In this document: piece after piece, positions 1-8,891 of the stretch | Position numbering within the stretch: the first letter of the stretch is position 1 | Layout: each line of letters opens with the position of its first letter | Origin: an uncultured Pirellulaceae bacterium | Lineage (GTDB): Bacteria > Planctomycetota > Planctomycetia > Pirellulales > Pirellulaceae | Direction of reading: 5' to 3' | Assembly: GCA_937929805.1 (NCBI GenBank) | Contig: CALFUT010000005.1 | Span: 1-64,000, forward strand | Length of the DNA stretch: 64,000 bases | Notes under the pieces: model-generated | Told to the model about the DNA's origin: nothing | Seen by the model: the letters and a program-made list of their open reading frames with translations, nothing else | The model's database searches: none | Program-made: the position numbers and the translations under genes

Positions 1-86
1 CCTGCATCCTGAAGCACCGCGTGAACCAGATGAGCCTCGGGGACATCCACTGCCGAGTAAACTTCCAGCGGTTGCGAGTCCGTCAT
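1..86 (-). CDS. DUF2007-like protein, N-terminal part only
   Basis: Only the first 28 codons are inside the window; the gene runs off the left edge. The start ATG is at 84-86. The visible residues include VYSAVDVPEAHLVHAVLQDA, the opening strand and helix seen in small DUF2007 ('putative signal transducing protein') proteins, where a short strand precedes an 'EAhlv..lL...GI' helix. It lies downstream of nrdR on the same strand with a gap of about 130 bp. Function of the family is unsettled, and the identification rests on a short stretch. Confidence 0.5.
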   Translation of the reverse strand, partial: MTDSQPLEVYSAVDVPEAHLVHAVLQDA

Positions 87-218
87 GATATCACCTTGTG
101 GGTTCGGTCAAAATTGTGACAGGATTTACAGGCTGAGCACGATCCGGAAATCCTGTTGAGCGTGCTCGCCCAGTTTAAAAACAAGCCGCAAAAAAAGCGA
201 GCCAAACGCAGGAAGCCA

Positions 219-719
219 CTACTTTTTCTTATGCTGCTTCTGTTCTTGCTTCAGTCGTTCGGTTTTCTCGCGGTCCAGAATCGGTTGGACTTCGTCTACG
301 AAATCATGGATGTCCTTGAATTGTCGATACACGCTGGCGAAACGGATGTAGGCCACGTCGTCCAGTTGCATCAGTTCTTTCATCACCTTCGTTCCAATGA
401 TGTCCGCTTCGATCTCAGATGAACTGTGCGAGTAAACATCACGGATAATTTTGGTGATCGCTTCTTCAACTTTGTCGGTCGGAATCGGTCGCTTCCAACA
501 AGCTCGTTCTAGGCCCTTGCGGATCTTGTCCGGCTGGAATCGTTCTCGTTCGCCGCCCTTTTTAACAACGCGAAGATCTAGTTCCGCGACACGCTCAAAC
601 GTGGTAAACCGTTTTGAACAAGCAAGGCATTCACGTCTTCGGCGAATGGCGTATCCTTCGTCGCCAGCACGCGAGTCGATCACCTTATCGTGGTCTTCTT
701 GGCAGTAAGGACATTTCAT
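219..719 (-). CDS. nrdR: Transcriptional repressor NrdR
   Basis: NrdR is the ATP/dATP-sensing repressor of ribonucleotide reductase genes. The 166-residue product starts with a zinc ribbon (Cys3, Cys6, Cys31, Cys34; MKCPYC and CLAC) followed by the family's RRRREC and FTTFE blocks. It continues into an ATP-cone domain from about residue 45 (VVKKGG, KIRKGLERAC) to about 140. Family members are usually 150-160 residues, so it is full length with a short Lys/Gln-rich tail. The ATG at 717-719 sits directly before the zinc ribbon, so the start is secure. No nrd structural genes are in the window, so its targets lie elsewhere. Confidence 0.95.
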   Translation of the reverse strand: MKCPYCQEDHDKVIDSRAGDEGYAIRRRRECLACSKRFTTFERVAELDLRVVKKGGERERFQPDKIRKGLERACWKRPIPTDKVEEAITKIIRDVYSHSSSEIEADIIGTKVMKELMQLDDVAYIRFASVYRQFKDIHDFVDEVQPILDREKTERLKQEQKQHKKK

Positions 720-774
720 AGACGGGGCTCAAATAGTTTTCGCTGGGTGGTTAGATCTCGTACGTCGAGATCGT

Positions 775-2163
775 TCAAGCGCGAAGGCAATGAGCGTTGG
801 CCATTGAGATTCCGCTCATCATGGCCCCGATGATACCAACAAAACCTTGATCCGTCCCGCATAAAAAGACGTTGTCGAGATGAGTTGTGCCATCAAGGAC
901 CTTGTCCGGGGCTCCATAGACGGCTCCGTTGTCATGCCAAGTAAACCGTTTGATGGTCGTTGGAGTAAAAACGTCGGTATCGATCACGTAAGAACGGAAA
1001 TCTGGCGTGAAGTTTACGCTGGCGGCGACGCTTCGATCGTACCATTTCAGTTTCGCCAGCCGGTATTCTTCCTCACTGAGCCCGTTCCAGCGATCAAAGT
1101 CCGCGATCGTGGTGATTCGGATCACGCCTTCAGGTAGTTTTCCGCTCTCATCCGGGTAGATGTAATTGTTGGGCGAGCAAACCACGCCCGTCCGCAGGTC
1201 GCACAAGTCTTCGGTGGGTCGTTCCCAATGAAACTTCTCTGAGTCGTTGTAAAAAACGATCGTGTCTTCGTTGCCAAGCGTTTCTGGTTGTCGGTCGAGC
1301 ACCGAGATCGATTCGATAAAAGTCAGCTGACCGGCCGTTCGAGGATCGGGTTCGCTACTGTCGCTGCACAGGCGTAAAGTTTCCAACCGACCGGCGGAGG
1401 AGAGGATTCGCTTGCCTTGCAATTCCGTCCCATCATCCAGTTCGATATTGACGGCCTGTTTTTGGTCGACGTGAATGGTTTTAACGCCACTGCGAAGTTT
1501 CAGTTCCCCACCAAGTGACCGAAAACGTTTGACAAGATTTTTCAGGATCAGCCGCACGCCTTTGTAGGGACGCGCGAAGCCTTCTAAGAAAATGCTGCGG
1601 AACATGATGCAGAACTGGCCCCACGCCATGTCGTGTTCGGCCGCGTTTCCGTACCACATCAGTGGGCAGAGGATCATCTCAATCAGCAATGGCTCGCTGA
1701 TCGTTTCGTTTAGAATTTTGCGGCCGGAAAGCTCGAACGATTCCTGATCCAGATCGTCGTAGTCGCTGATCTTTGCGACCAGTTGATCAAACTCGTCGAC
1801 GTTGTTTGGGAACTCTCGCCGTACTTCGCTACGCAAAAGTTCTAGGTCGTTGTCGAAACGAAGGTTGTGACCGGGGAACGCGATTCGTGATCCCTTTTGC
1901 GGGGCCAACGCGAAATCGTCCCACTTGAATCTCAGCTGACGCAGGATCCGAGCCAGCGGGCCCTTTTTGGCTCCCTTGGCCGTGAAGTTGGTGACCGCGT
2001 GTAGGCCGACATCGTAGTCGCGACCATTCATGCGGTAGAACGAGTTCAAGCCACCGATCGTGTAGTGCTTCTCAAGGATGCAAACTTTTTGATCGTAATG
2101 AGCCAGCCGGATTCCGGCCGCTAGACCAGACATCCCAGCGCCGATGATGATGGTGTCGTACAT
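775..2163 (-). CDS. FAD-dependent oxidoreductase, phytoene desaturase/CrtISO-like
   Basis: The 462-residue protein begins with a Rossmann dinucleotide-binding motif (IIGAGMSGLAAG, residues 6-17), an ILEKHYTIGGLNS segment that matches the FAD-ribose region of phytoene dehydrogenase and carotenoid isomerase proteins, and a C-terminal 'VFLCGTDQGFVGIIGAMMSG' FAD closure. It should reduce, oxidise or isomerise C=C bonds in a long hydrophobic chain. It is the last gene of a same-strand group with an acyl carrier protein and a ketosynthase, about 90 bp after the ACP gene, which points to an acyl-chain substrate rather than a free carotenoid. That assignment is inference; the fold and cofactor are well supported. 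Confidence 0.8.
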   Translation of the reverse strand: MYDTIIIGAGMSGLAAGIRLAHYDQKVCILEKHYTIGGLNSFYRMNGRDYDVGLHAVTNFTAKGAKKGPLARILRQLRFKWDDFALAPQKGSRIAFPGHNLRFDNDLELLRSEVRREFPNNVDEFDQLVAKISDYDDLDQESFELSGRKILNETISEPLLIEMILCPLMWYGNAAEHDMAWGQFCIMFRSIFLEGFARPYKGVRLILKNLVKRFRSLGGELKLRSGVKTIHVDQKQAVNIELDDGTELQGKRILSSAGRLETLRLCSDSSEPDPRTAGQLTFIESISVLDRQPETLGNEDTIVFYNDSEKFHWERPTEDLCDLRTGVVCSPNNYIYPDESGKLPEGVIRITTIADFDRWNGLSEEEYRLAKLKWYDRSVAASVNFTPDFRSYVIDTDVFTPTTIKRFTWHDNGAVYGAPDKVLDGTTHLDNVFLCGTDQGFVGIIGAMMSGISMANAHCLRA

Positions 2164-2254
2164 GGCGGACGCCGGAAAGTGATGTTGATCGAGCGGAGCG
2201 GAACGGCTTCTTGAGGAAAAACGGGTTCGGCTGCCGCTGCGTTTTGTAACCGAA

Positions 2255-2515
2255 TTACGTCGCGACGCAGTCGACCATTTTAGGCGTCAGGTAAGTCACG
2301 GTGCTGTGCATCGAATCGAGATTCGGATAATCCTCTTCGGGGACTTGGACGCGATAACGCTTGCGTAGCTCCATGACGATGTCCAAGAAGTCCATGCTGT
2401 CCAATTCCAGCTGATCACGGAAAGACACTTCGTCCTTCAGATCGCTAAGGTCTTCATCGGGAGCAATGTCGCCAAGAATATCAATAATTGCGTTGCGAAT
2501 TTCGGCGGGTGCCAT
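2255..2515 (-). CDS. Acyl carrier protein
   Basis: This is an 86-residue four-helix carrier protein. Ser40 in the motif ELDSMD is the expected 4'-phosphopantetheine attachment site (DSM rather than the common DSL). The flanking residues LDIVMELRKRY and VPEEDYPNL fit helices II and III of ACPs. It is 50 bp downstream of the ketosynthase gene and upstream of the flavoprotein on the same strand, so it probably serves that dedicated pathway rather than general fatty acid synthesis. No fabD, fabG or fabH lies next to it, which also argues against it being the housekeeping acpP. Confidence 0.88.
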   Translation of the reverse strand: MAPAEIRNAIIDILGDIAPDEDLSDLKDEVSFRDQLELDSMDFLDIVMELRKRYRVQVPEEDYPNLDSMHSTVTYLTPKMVDCVAT

Positions 2516-2564
2516 CGCGTGTTCTCCATCCTGATTGGTTACTATTTTTTGTCTGGGCGCGAAT

Positions 2565-3824
2565 TTACATCCGCTTGATGACTGTGGCCGAATTGATGCC
2601 CAGCATCCCGAACGAGTTGTTCAAAATGTAATCGACTCCATCCAGTTGCCGCGGCTGGTTCAGAACCAGCTGGTCCAACTTACACTCAGGGTCGATCTCA
2701 TCGACATTAATGGTGGCGTGAACGATGTTGTCATCGAAAGCCGCCAGATTTCCGGCCAATTCTAACGCACCGGCGGCTCCCATCGTATGCCCGATGAAGC
2801 TTTTTGTGTTGTTAATATAAGTTTTTTCGCAGTTCCCGAAAACTCGTCTGACAGCATCGCACTCCAACGCGTCTCCCATGCCGGTGCCGGTCGCATGAGT
2901 ACTGACGATATCAATGTCGTCGGCGTTGATACCCGCTTTTTTGAGCGCCATATTCATGCACTGAGCCTGACGTTCCGGGTTGGGAAGCACAAAGTCGGTG
3001 GCGTCGGTGTTAATCGCGTAACCGACAATCTCGCCAACGATGTTCGCTCCTCGAGCCTTCGCGTCAGAAAGTCGCTCCAGCGTGTACAGGCAACCGCCCT
3101 CGGCGACGACGATCCCGTTACGATTTTTATCGAACGGGCGTGACGCCTTGCTGGGGTCGGTGTGTTCGGCAAGAGCTCCTTGGCTGGCGAAGCCGGCAAA
3201 AATTCCAAAAGTATGAATGCTCTCTGAGACGCCACCCGCGATCGCAAAATCACACTCGCCCAATCGCAACATTTGCAGGCCCTGAATGATCCCCGCGTTG
3301 CCCGCCGCACACGCAGCGCCGATCGTGTAATGAGGCCCCGTGATCCCCATGTTCAACGCGATTTCGCCCGCCGGATTATTCGCGACCGTGCGAGGATTGT
3401 GGTGATGCGACCACGTCTTTACGTCGTAGTCGAATTGTTTGATCTCGTGGATTTCGCTTTCCGTTTCCACGTTTCCGTGTTCGGTCACGCCCACGTACAC
3501 GCCGACTCGATCGAGCGGCATGTTGTCCCATTCGATCCCCGCGCTGGCGATTGCCTCACGCGCACAATAAATCCCAACGCTACCGGCACGCGTTCCTCGC
3601 CGAGCATCGCGACGACTCTGATGACGTGTGGCCTCGAAGTCGCAGATCCCAGCTACCGTGTCGCCGAAGTAGCGGATGTTGTATTCGGTGACGCCGCTCT
3701 TACCGTTGAGCAAGTTCTCGCGGAACTCGGTCAGATTGTTCCCGTTGGGCGAAGTCAATCCGATGCCGGTAATGACAATTCGCTGATCGTCAGGCAGTTT
3801 TTCAGTTGAAGCAGGAGCGATCAT
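2565..3824 (-). CDS. Beta-ketoacyl-ACP synthase (KAS II/FabF-type)
   Basis: This condensing enzyme elongates an ACP-bound acyl chain with malonyl-ACP. The Cys-His-His triad is visible: Cys172 (GAACAAGNAG), His310 (STHATGTG) and His346 (SFIGHTMGAAG). The start chosen is ATG at 3822-3824, giving 419 residues beginning MIAPASTEKL; a further 10 upstream codons are open but precede any conserved sequence. The N-terminal block RIVITGIGLTSPNGNN is typical of KAS proteins. It heads a group with a dedicated ACP and a desaturase-like flavoprotein, with an OleD-like dehydrogenase upstream on the same strand. The exact chain it builds cannot be read from sequence. Confidence 0.9.
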   Translation of the reverse strand: MIAPASTEKLPDDQRIVITGIGLTSPNGNNLTEFRENLLNGKSGVTEYNIRYFGDTVAGICDFEATRHQSRRDARRGTRAGSVGIYCAREAIASAGIEWDNMPLDRVGVYVGVTEHGNVETESEIHEIKQFDYDVKTWSHHHNPRTVANNPAGEIALNMGITGPHYTIGAACAAGNAGIIQGLQMLRLGECDFAIAGGVSESIHTFGIFAGFASQGALAEHTDPSKASRPFDKNRNGIVVAEGGCLYTLERLSDAKARGANIVGEIVGYAINTDATDFVLPNPERQAQCMNMALKKAGINADDIDIVSTHATGTGMGDALECDAVRRVFGNCEKTYINNTKSFIGHTMGAAGALELAGNLAAFDDNIVHATINVDEIDPECKLDQLVLNQPRQLDGVDYILNNSFGMLGINSATVIKRM

Positions 3825-4244
3825 ACAGAGCAACGGGCCGCCGAAGCGTGCCAAGTGGTTAGGTGAAGCGAATGGGGGCTTTGGTCAATCCGGGCCGCTG
3901 GCGGAGCAATTGGACTTGGTGCTTGTGTTGCGAAAAACCGCGTTAGGAATCCCAACGCAACAATCGACAAATAGTAGTAACCGAGACCGGCCTGTTTGCC
4001 CGGCTTTTGGCCGCCCGAGTCCGTCAGTTTCTCGTTCCGCGAGTGCTTAATTTTGGCAGAGCCTACCGCCTTAAAATTATCTGTTTGAGGCCGGTTTGGC
4101 AACCGCTGCGACGTTTCGTACGGCGATCGGGCCAAGCATTTTTGTTGTGTGAAGGACGGCCCCCTTGAGCGTTTGGTCGTTGGGGCCTTGGGCCGGAAGG
4201 TGCTTCATGCATCGGGATTACCAACACGTTTACCGCTCGCACGA
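3825..4244. other. 420-bp gap between oleD-like gene and ketosynthase
   Basis: No recognisable gene lies here. A TTG-initiated open frame on the minus strand (3821-4135) overlaps the ketosynthase ATG by an ATGA, and it encodes one hydrophobic stretch (GYYYLSIVALGFL). It lacks a Shine-Dalgarno sequence and any recognisable homology, so it is not called. The gap probably holds the promoter for the ketosynthase-ACP-flavoprotein group. Confidence 0.4.
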
Positions 4245-5240
4245 TCAGGCTTGGCTCAGCAGCGAGGCCTGCAACAGCTTCATTCCCTCCGCGTTGGAGA
4301 TTTTAGGGTGGTAGCCGAAATCACGCTTGGCTCGCGAGATATCAAAATGGTGGTTCTTGGCAAGCTGTGCGGCCAAAAACCGAGTCATCCGGGGTTCGCG
4401 TTCAATGTTGAACAGTTCATGGTACGTCTCAAGTGCCGCACCAGTTCGCCAAGCCCATGGGAACGTGATCGATTGTCGCACCCGGGGCAGCCCGACCAAC
4501 CCAAGGATCTCATTGATCCAGCCCCAACAGTTGACCGGATCGTCCTGCGAGATGAAGTACGCGCTGCCGCAAACTGGCGAGTTCGGCTCGAGCGCTTCGG
4601 CTGCCAGCACGTGAGCGTCGGCGGCGTTTTCGACGTAGATCGTGTCGACCATATTCGAACCGTCCCCGACGCGTCGCAGCTGTCTGGATTTGGCTCTTTC
4701 GATCAGACGCGGTACGAGGTGACGATCGCCGGGCCCCCAGATTAAATGCGGTCGCAGCGAGCACGTCATGAGCTCGCGGTGGTCATCCATCTCAAGCACA
4801 TGCTGCTCGGCCAGCGCCTTGGAATGAGGATAATGCGCCAACCATTTTTTCGGATACGGCGCGGATTCGTCGATGTTGATCTGATGATCGCCGTTGAAGG
4901 TGACGCTGGGGCTGCTAGTGTAAACCAACCGTCGAACACTCGCACGCAAACACGCTTCGACCACGTTCCGCGTCCCCACGGTGTTGTTGCTGTGGTAGTG
5001 TTTCCACGACCCCCAAATGCCCGACACACTGGCCGTGTGGAAAACGACATCATGTCCCTCGAAGGCAGGGACGATATTTTCCAAGTTGCGAATGTCACCG
5101 TGCACGGTCTCGACACCCATCCCGATCAATGACTCGTCGCGTCGGCGAGACATGGCGGTGACTTCATGCCCGGCATCGATCAATTTTCGGACTAGGTGGG
5201 AACCAAGAAATCCGTTGGCACCGGTGACGAGTGCTTTCAT
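4245..5240 (-). CDS. NAD(P)-dependent 3-beta-hydroxysteroid/OleD-like dehydrogenase
   Basis: This is an extended short-chain dehydrogenase of 331 residues. ATG at 5238-5240 begins directly with MKALVTGANGFLG, the Rossmann motif; upstream codons are open but carry no domain. The catalytic Ser (about 109-110, YTSSPSV), Tyr137 and Lys141 (YPHSK) are present. Several blocks (LRPHLIWGPGD, VGDGSNMVDTIYV, AYFISQ, EPPMTRFL-like EPRMTRFL) match the OleD reductase of olefinic-hydrocarbon biosynthesis, which reduces a beta-ketoacid made by OleA-type condensation. OleA, OleB and OleC are not in the window, so OleD function is inferred from motifs and from the neighbouring ketosynthase/ACP genes. Confidence 0.78.
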   Translation of the reverse strand: MKALVTGANGFLGSHLVRKLIDAGHEVTAMSRRRDESLIGMGVETVHGDIRNLENIVPAFEGHDVVFHTASVSGIWGSWKHYHSNNTVGTRNVVEACLRASVRRLVYTSSPSVTFNGDHQINIDESAPYPKKWLAHYPHSKALAEQHVLEMDDHRELMTCSLRPHLIWGPGDRHLVPRLIERAKSRQLRRVGDGSNMVDTIYVENAADAHVLAAEALEPNSPVCGSAYFISQDDPVNCWGWINEILGLVGLPRVRQSITFPWAWRTGAALETYHELFNIEREPRMTRFLAAQLAKNHHFDISRAKRDFGYHPKISNAEGMKLLQASLLSQA

Positions 5241-5642
5241 GAAATGTGACGTGGGACTGAGATGAATGAGTGACCAAGATGTGTCGCGATATTGTACGCG
5301 AAAAACATGGCTCGGCGAACCACGTGACGCCCTGCTCCGCGACGAAAAAGGCGTCCGTTTTTCTTTGGTAAGGGGTGGGGAGCGAAGGAATGCCAGTGAA
5401 ATCACTTTCCAATTTCGGATAGGCCATTTCCTTGAGCCGGAAAGCGCTTTCGATTCGAAGAACCGAGCGAAAGGTTTTCCCAAGGCGATGCCTTGGGCTG
5501 ACATAAAGCTGGGCCTTCGGCCCGAGTGGTTTAGCTGAACGGAGCGACAGCGTCACGAATGGTGCTTGGCGAATATCCCCCGGTTCTCCAAGCTGGTCGT
5601 GCTGCCAAGACGAAAGTCGAATTCCATTCCGGCCCGATTCTT
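5241..5642. other. 400-bp gap with a palindromic repeat
   Basis: No gene is supported between bpt and the oleD-like gene. The one clear structure is the palindromic element at 5479-5523, described separately. Open frames here on the plus strand lack recognisable domains. Confidence 0.5.
5479..5523. repeat. REP-like double hairpin
   Basis: Two adjacent perfect hairpins lie here. The first has an 8-bp stem, CCCAAGGC (5479-5486) with GCCTTGGG (5490-5497), around a GAT loop. The second is GGGCC (5511-5515) with GGCCC (5519-5523) around TTC. The pair, joined by about 13 nt, has the form of short intergenic palindromic repeats. No second copy occurs in this window, so the repeat family is inferred from its form. 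Confidence 0.55.
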
Positions 5643-6359
5643 CTACGTCAAAAACTCTTGCCAGACACCCTCAATCAAACGCTCATTGGGCAGAAATCGA
5701 GCTTTGTAGTTCATGTGGGGCGAGCCCTCAACAAAGTAGCCCAAGTACAGATGCTTTAGTCCGTGAGTTTGGCAGTAACGAATCTGGTTGAGTAGCGAGT
5801 AGGTCCCCAGTCCGAGGTGACTCTGGCCCGGATCGTAAAACGTGTAGACGGCAGAGATCGAATCGTTGCCTTGGTCGCAGATCGCGACTCCGACTAGGCG
5901 GTCCTTAAGCCAATAGCTGAACTCGAACGAGTCAAAACAGCTGCGAACAAAGCCCCAGCTGTATTCCTCAAGGTCGATATCATGGTCCCCTTTGGCAAGG
6001 CCACGTTCTTCCCGATGCCGGTTGAACAGGTCCAATCGCGTTTGGTCTGCAATCAGCCGACTGCGCCGGATGGTCAGATGGCGATCGCCCCGATTGAGAA
6101 CCCGCCGGTGGTTTCGACTGAACGAAAAATTTTCGACGCGAATCCGAATCGGTTCGCATGCTCGACAACCCGGACACTGAGTTTCATAGATAAACTCGCC
6201 TGTTCGACGATGGCCCAGCTCAAGCCGAACGTCCGCTTGGTGGCCTGTAATCCGAGCGCTCGGCATACGTAGCGGCATCCGAGCAATCTTGCCCTCGAGG
6301 TATGGGCACGGCTCGGTTTCATCGATGATGATAATGTCGTTGGCGGAGTTCGGTTTCAT
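5643..6359 (-). CDS. bpt: Aspartate/glutamate leucyltransferase (bacterial N-end-rule transferase)
   Basis: Bpt-type enzymes transfer leucine (or arginine in ATE relatives) from aminoacyl-tRNA to N-terminal Asp or Glu, marking proteins for ClpAP. The protein (238 residues from ATG 6357-6359) shows the ATE N-terminal domain, with PCPYLEGKIARMPLRMP and the cysteine cluster QCPGCRACEPIRI. It then shows the ATE C-terminal GNAT-like core, with SAVYTFYDP, LGTYSLLNQI and YLGYFVEGSPHMNYKARFLP. A longer reading from 6497 adds 46 residues without family similarity. It stands alone between dnaB and the lipid group. Confidence 0.92.
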   Translation of the reverse strand: MKPNSANDIIIIDETEPCPYLEGKIARMPLRMPSARITGHQADVRLELGHRRTGEFIYETQCPGCRACEPIRIRVENFSFSRNHRRVLNRGDRHLTIRRSRLIADQTRLDLFNRHREERGLAKGDHDIDLEEYSWGFVRSCFDSFEFSYWLKDRLVGVAICDQGNDSISAVYTFYDPGQSHLGLGTYSLLNQIRYCQTHGLKHLYLGYFVEGSPHMNYKARFLPNERLIEGVWQEFLT

Positions 6360-6593
6360 CGAACGCTCGATCGAATCGCGAATTGAAATTAGCCTAGTCG
6401 CATAGCTCGCACAGCAAGTGTTCTCGCCACCGCGACCAGCAGTGGCCAACATTAAGTGCCTCTTAATGATCGCGCTTCGGCGTTCAGGGTCAAGCAATTT
6501 CTAAGAAAAAATTTGGGGCTTCCAAATCGCCACTAAATTGAAGTCCCTCCGCCGACTTACCCGTTCGCGATGAACCCCCTCGATGGAACAATT

Positions 6594-8039
6594 TCAGAAC
6601 GTGGCAGGTTGAGCATAATCATCGAATGCGTGATGTCGCTCGGGCGCTTTGTTTTCGAATCGAGTGAAATCTCGGAACCAGTTCAGTTCGACGTCACCCG
6701 TTGGGCCGTTACGTTGCTTCTCGATAATGATCTGAGCTTCTGTTTCGTCACCTTCGTAGTCTTTGTCACCCTTGTGATAGTAACTTTCGCGATGGACGAA
6801 CATCACCACGTCGGCATCTTGCTCAATCGCGCCTGATTCACGTAGGTGGCTAAGCTTCGGGCGGTGATCTCGCGAGTCTTCGGCCTGACGATTCAGCTGA
6901 GAAAGACACAAGATGGGGGTTTTCAGTTCACGCGCTAAACCCTTGAGCCGTCGGGCGATCTTGGCGACCTGTTCCTGCCGCGGATCGTTGGCGCTGTCAG
7001 GCTGAATCAGCTGAAGGTAATCGATCACCACCAAGCCCAATGAACCTTGATTGCGTTTGATCCGACGGGCTGCACCCGCGATTTCGGACACGTTGCGTGT
7101 CGGCGAGTCATCGATAAACAAAGGAACGGAACTAAGTTCGCCGGAAATTTTGACCAGCCGCTTGCGATCGTCGGCTCCCAGCGAGCCATTTTTCAAACGA
7201 TGCCCGTTGACCTTGGCGACTGAACAAAGCATCCGCTCGATCAATTCGATTGCCGCCATTTCCAAACTGATGAACAACGTTGGGGCGCGTGATTTGGTAA
7301 CCACATTTTCGCAGATGTTCATCGCGAACGCGGTCTTTCCCATCGATGGACGAGCAGCAAGGATCACCAGTTCCGATCCGTGCAGTCCACCGGTCATACG
7401 ATCGAGGTCCGTGAAGCCGGTTTCGACAGTTCCTTCTTGCTGTTCGCCCTTCAGACGAGCTTCCACTCGATCCATCGCCAGTTCCAAGACTTCGTCGATC
7501 TGAGACAGGTTGCTCGACTGCCGACTCTCGCGAATCGCAAACACCTTCTGCTCGGCTTCATTCAGCAACGCATCGGGATCCGTTTCGGGCAGAAAGGCAT
7601 CGGACAACAGGTCCGAACAAGTCGAAATCAAGTTTCGGGCGGTCGCCTTGCTCCGCACGATGTTGGCGTAGTAGTTAGCATGAGCCGCGTGAGGAACGCT
7701 TTCGAAAATCTCGGCCATCGCCGCAGCGCCGCCGACCAGTTCGTAAGCGTTTTTGGATTTCAGTCGCTCGCGAAGCAACAGCAAGTCAATCTTCTGACCG
7801 CTGGAGTGCATGTCCATGATATTTTCGAACAGCACCCGATGAGCTTCATCATGAAAGTCTTCTGGTTTGAGCAGATTAACGATGTCATCGCACGTTTCGG
7901 GCATCAACATCATGCTACCCAACACGCCAACCTCGGCCTCCATGCTGAACGGCGGTTCGCGGTCGATTAGGTCCCGCTTCTCTTTGCGCTTTTTTCTTCG
8001 CCGGGAGCTTGTGAAGTTGTCTGTGTGAGGTTGATCCAT
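6594..8039 (-). CDS. dnaB: Replicative DNA helicase DnaB
   Basis: DnaB is the hexameric 5'-3' helicase of the replisome. The 481-residue product has the N-terminal dimerisation domain (PPFSMEAEVGVLGSMM, LKPEDF, VLFENI) and the RecA-like C-terminal domain with Walker A (ARPSMGKTAFAM), Walker B (LVVIDYLQLI) and the arginine-finger region (LSHLRESGAIEQDADVVMFVHR). The ATG at 8037-8039 is preferred; an open stretch of 21 codons upstream has no similarity and overlaps the intergenic region. A basic RRRKKRKEKR segment precedes the conserved part. It follows rplI, from which it is separated by a terminator, so it probably has its own promoter in 8040-8220. Confidence 0.96.
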   Translation of the reverse strand: MDQPHTDNFTSSRRRKKRKEKRDLIDREPPFSMEAEVGVLGSMMLMPETCDDIVNLLKPEDFHDEAHRVLFENIMDMHSSGQKIDLLLLRERLKSKNAYELVGGAAAMAEIFESVPHAAHANYYANIVRSKATARNLISTCSDLLSDAFLPETDPDALLNEAEQKVFAIRESRQSSNLSQIDEVLELAMDRVEARLKGEQQEGTVETGFTDLDRMTGGLHGSELVILAARPSMGKTAFAMNICENVVTKSRAPTLFISLEMAAIELIERMLCSVAKVNGHRLKNGSLGADDRKRLVKISGELSSVPLFIDDSPTRNVSEIAGAARRIKRNQGSLGLVVIDYLQLIQPDSANDPRQEQVAKIARRLKGLARELKTPILCLSQLNRQAEDSRDHRPKLSHLRESGAIEQDADVVMFVHRESYYHKGDKDYEGDETEAQIIIEKQRNGPTGDVELNWFRDFTRFENKAPERHHAFDDYAQPATF

Positions 8040-8221
8040 CGTGTCGCTCTGAAACGTCAAAAGTTCGAAGGTGAATCTTATTGCTTTTGGGAAAATGAGC
8101 AAGCGTTACCAACATCGCTGATAGCCAAAGCGGTCGCATGAGGCAGCCATAACACTGTTTAGCAGAACAATTCCGAAGCAAAGGCTAGCGAATGTACAGA
8201 GCCATTTCCTTCACTCTAGCG

Positions 8222-8262
8222 CATAAAAAATGGCTGACATGTGGATAACAGGTCAGCCATTT
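8222..8262 (-). terminator. Rho-independent terminator after rplI
   Basis: On the minus strand an 11-bp perfect stem, AAATGGCTGAC (8252-8262 complement) with GTCAGCCATTT (8228-8238 complement), closes a 13-nt loop. It is followed by a run of T ending in TTTTTTATGC. It sits 26 bp after the rplI stop and before dnaB, so it would end the rpsF-ssb-rplI transcript. Confidence 0.8.
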
Positions 8263-8287
8263 GTTGTGATTGTGTCAGGGACAAAAA

Positions 8288-8824
8288 CTATGCGTTTTCG
8301 TCGACGGTTGGAACGACCCAAACCTTGAGGTCGGCTTCGATTTCCTGATGCAGGTGGACCTTGACGGTGTACAAGCCTAGCTCCTTGAGCACACCTTCCA
8401 AGCGAATCTGGTCAGAAGTGACCGTGATATCCAACGCTTTGAGAGCGTCAACGATCTCAGGTGCGCCAACGCTACCGTACAGGTGACCTTCTTCGTTCGC
8501 ATTCGCTTCGATGGTGATGCTTTGCTTAGCGATGTGCTTGGCGTGATCACGCAACGACTTCAAACGAGCGGTTTCGATTTCCTGAAGCTTGACTTTATGC
8601 TTGTCGACCATCCGTTTGTGATGATCGCTGGCGATAGTTGCGAGCCCCTGAGGCAACAAGTAGTTGTTTGCAAAGCCAGCTCGGACTTCAACAACTTCGC
8701 CTTGTTTGCCTAGGTGGTCGACCGATTGGATCAACAGCAGCTCAATTCCGCCGTTCTTGCCACGTGGCAGTCGTGAATAGCTAGAGCGATTACGTTTTTG
8801 CTTTTTCGTTTTTGTACTGGGCAT
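8288..8824 (-). CDS. rplI: 50S ribosomal protein L9
   Basis: This is the L9 protein of the large subunit. The 178 residues have a basic N-terminal extension of about 25 residues (KTKKQKRNRSSYSRLPRGKNGG) before the canonical start of the N-terminal domain (ELLLIQSVDHLGKQGEVVEVRAGFANNYLLPQGLA). The rigid helix (residues about 70-100) and C-terminal domain (EEGHLYGSV...EIVDAL, KELGLYTVKVHLH) follow. Most L9 proteins are about 150 residues, so the extension is notable. The ATG is at 8822-8824. It follows ssb by 67 bp in the rpsF-ssb-rplI group. Confidence 0.95.
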   Translation of the reverse strand: MPSTKTKKQKRNRSSYSRLPRGKNGGIELLLIQSVDHLGKQGEVVEVRAGFANNYLLPQGLATIASDHHKRMVDKHKVKLQEIETARLKSLRDHAKHIAKQSITIEANANEEGHLYGSVGAPEIVDALKALDITVTSDQIRLEGVLKELGLYTVKVHLHQEIEADLKVWVVPTVDENA

Positions 8825-8891
8825 CGATCGGTCTCGAGAAAAATGTATCGTGTTCGTTGAATGAAATTAATCGTTTTATTGATTTAGAATG

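Noticed and set aside
3821-4135. 104-codon minus-strand frame overlapping the ketosynthase start by ATGA
   Set aside because: It starts at TTG, has no Shine-Dalgarno and no recognisable domain. The ATGA overlap alone is not enough to call a gene.
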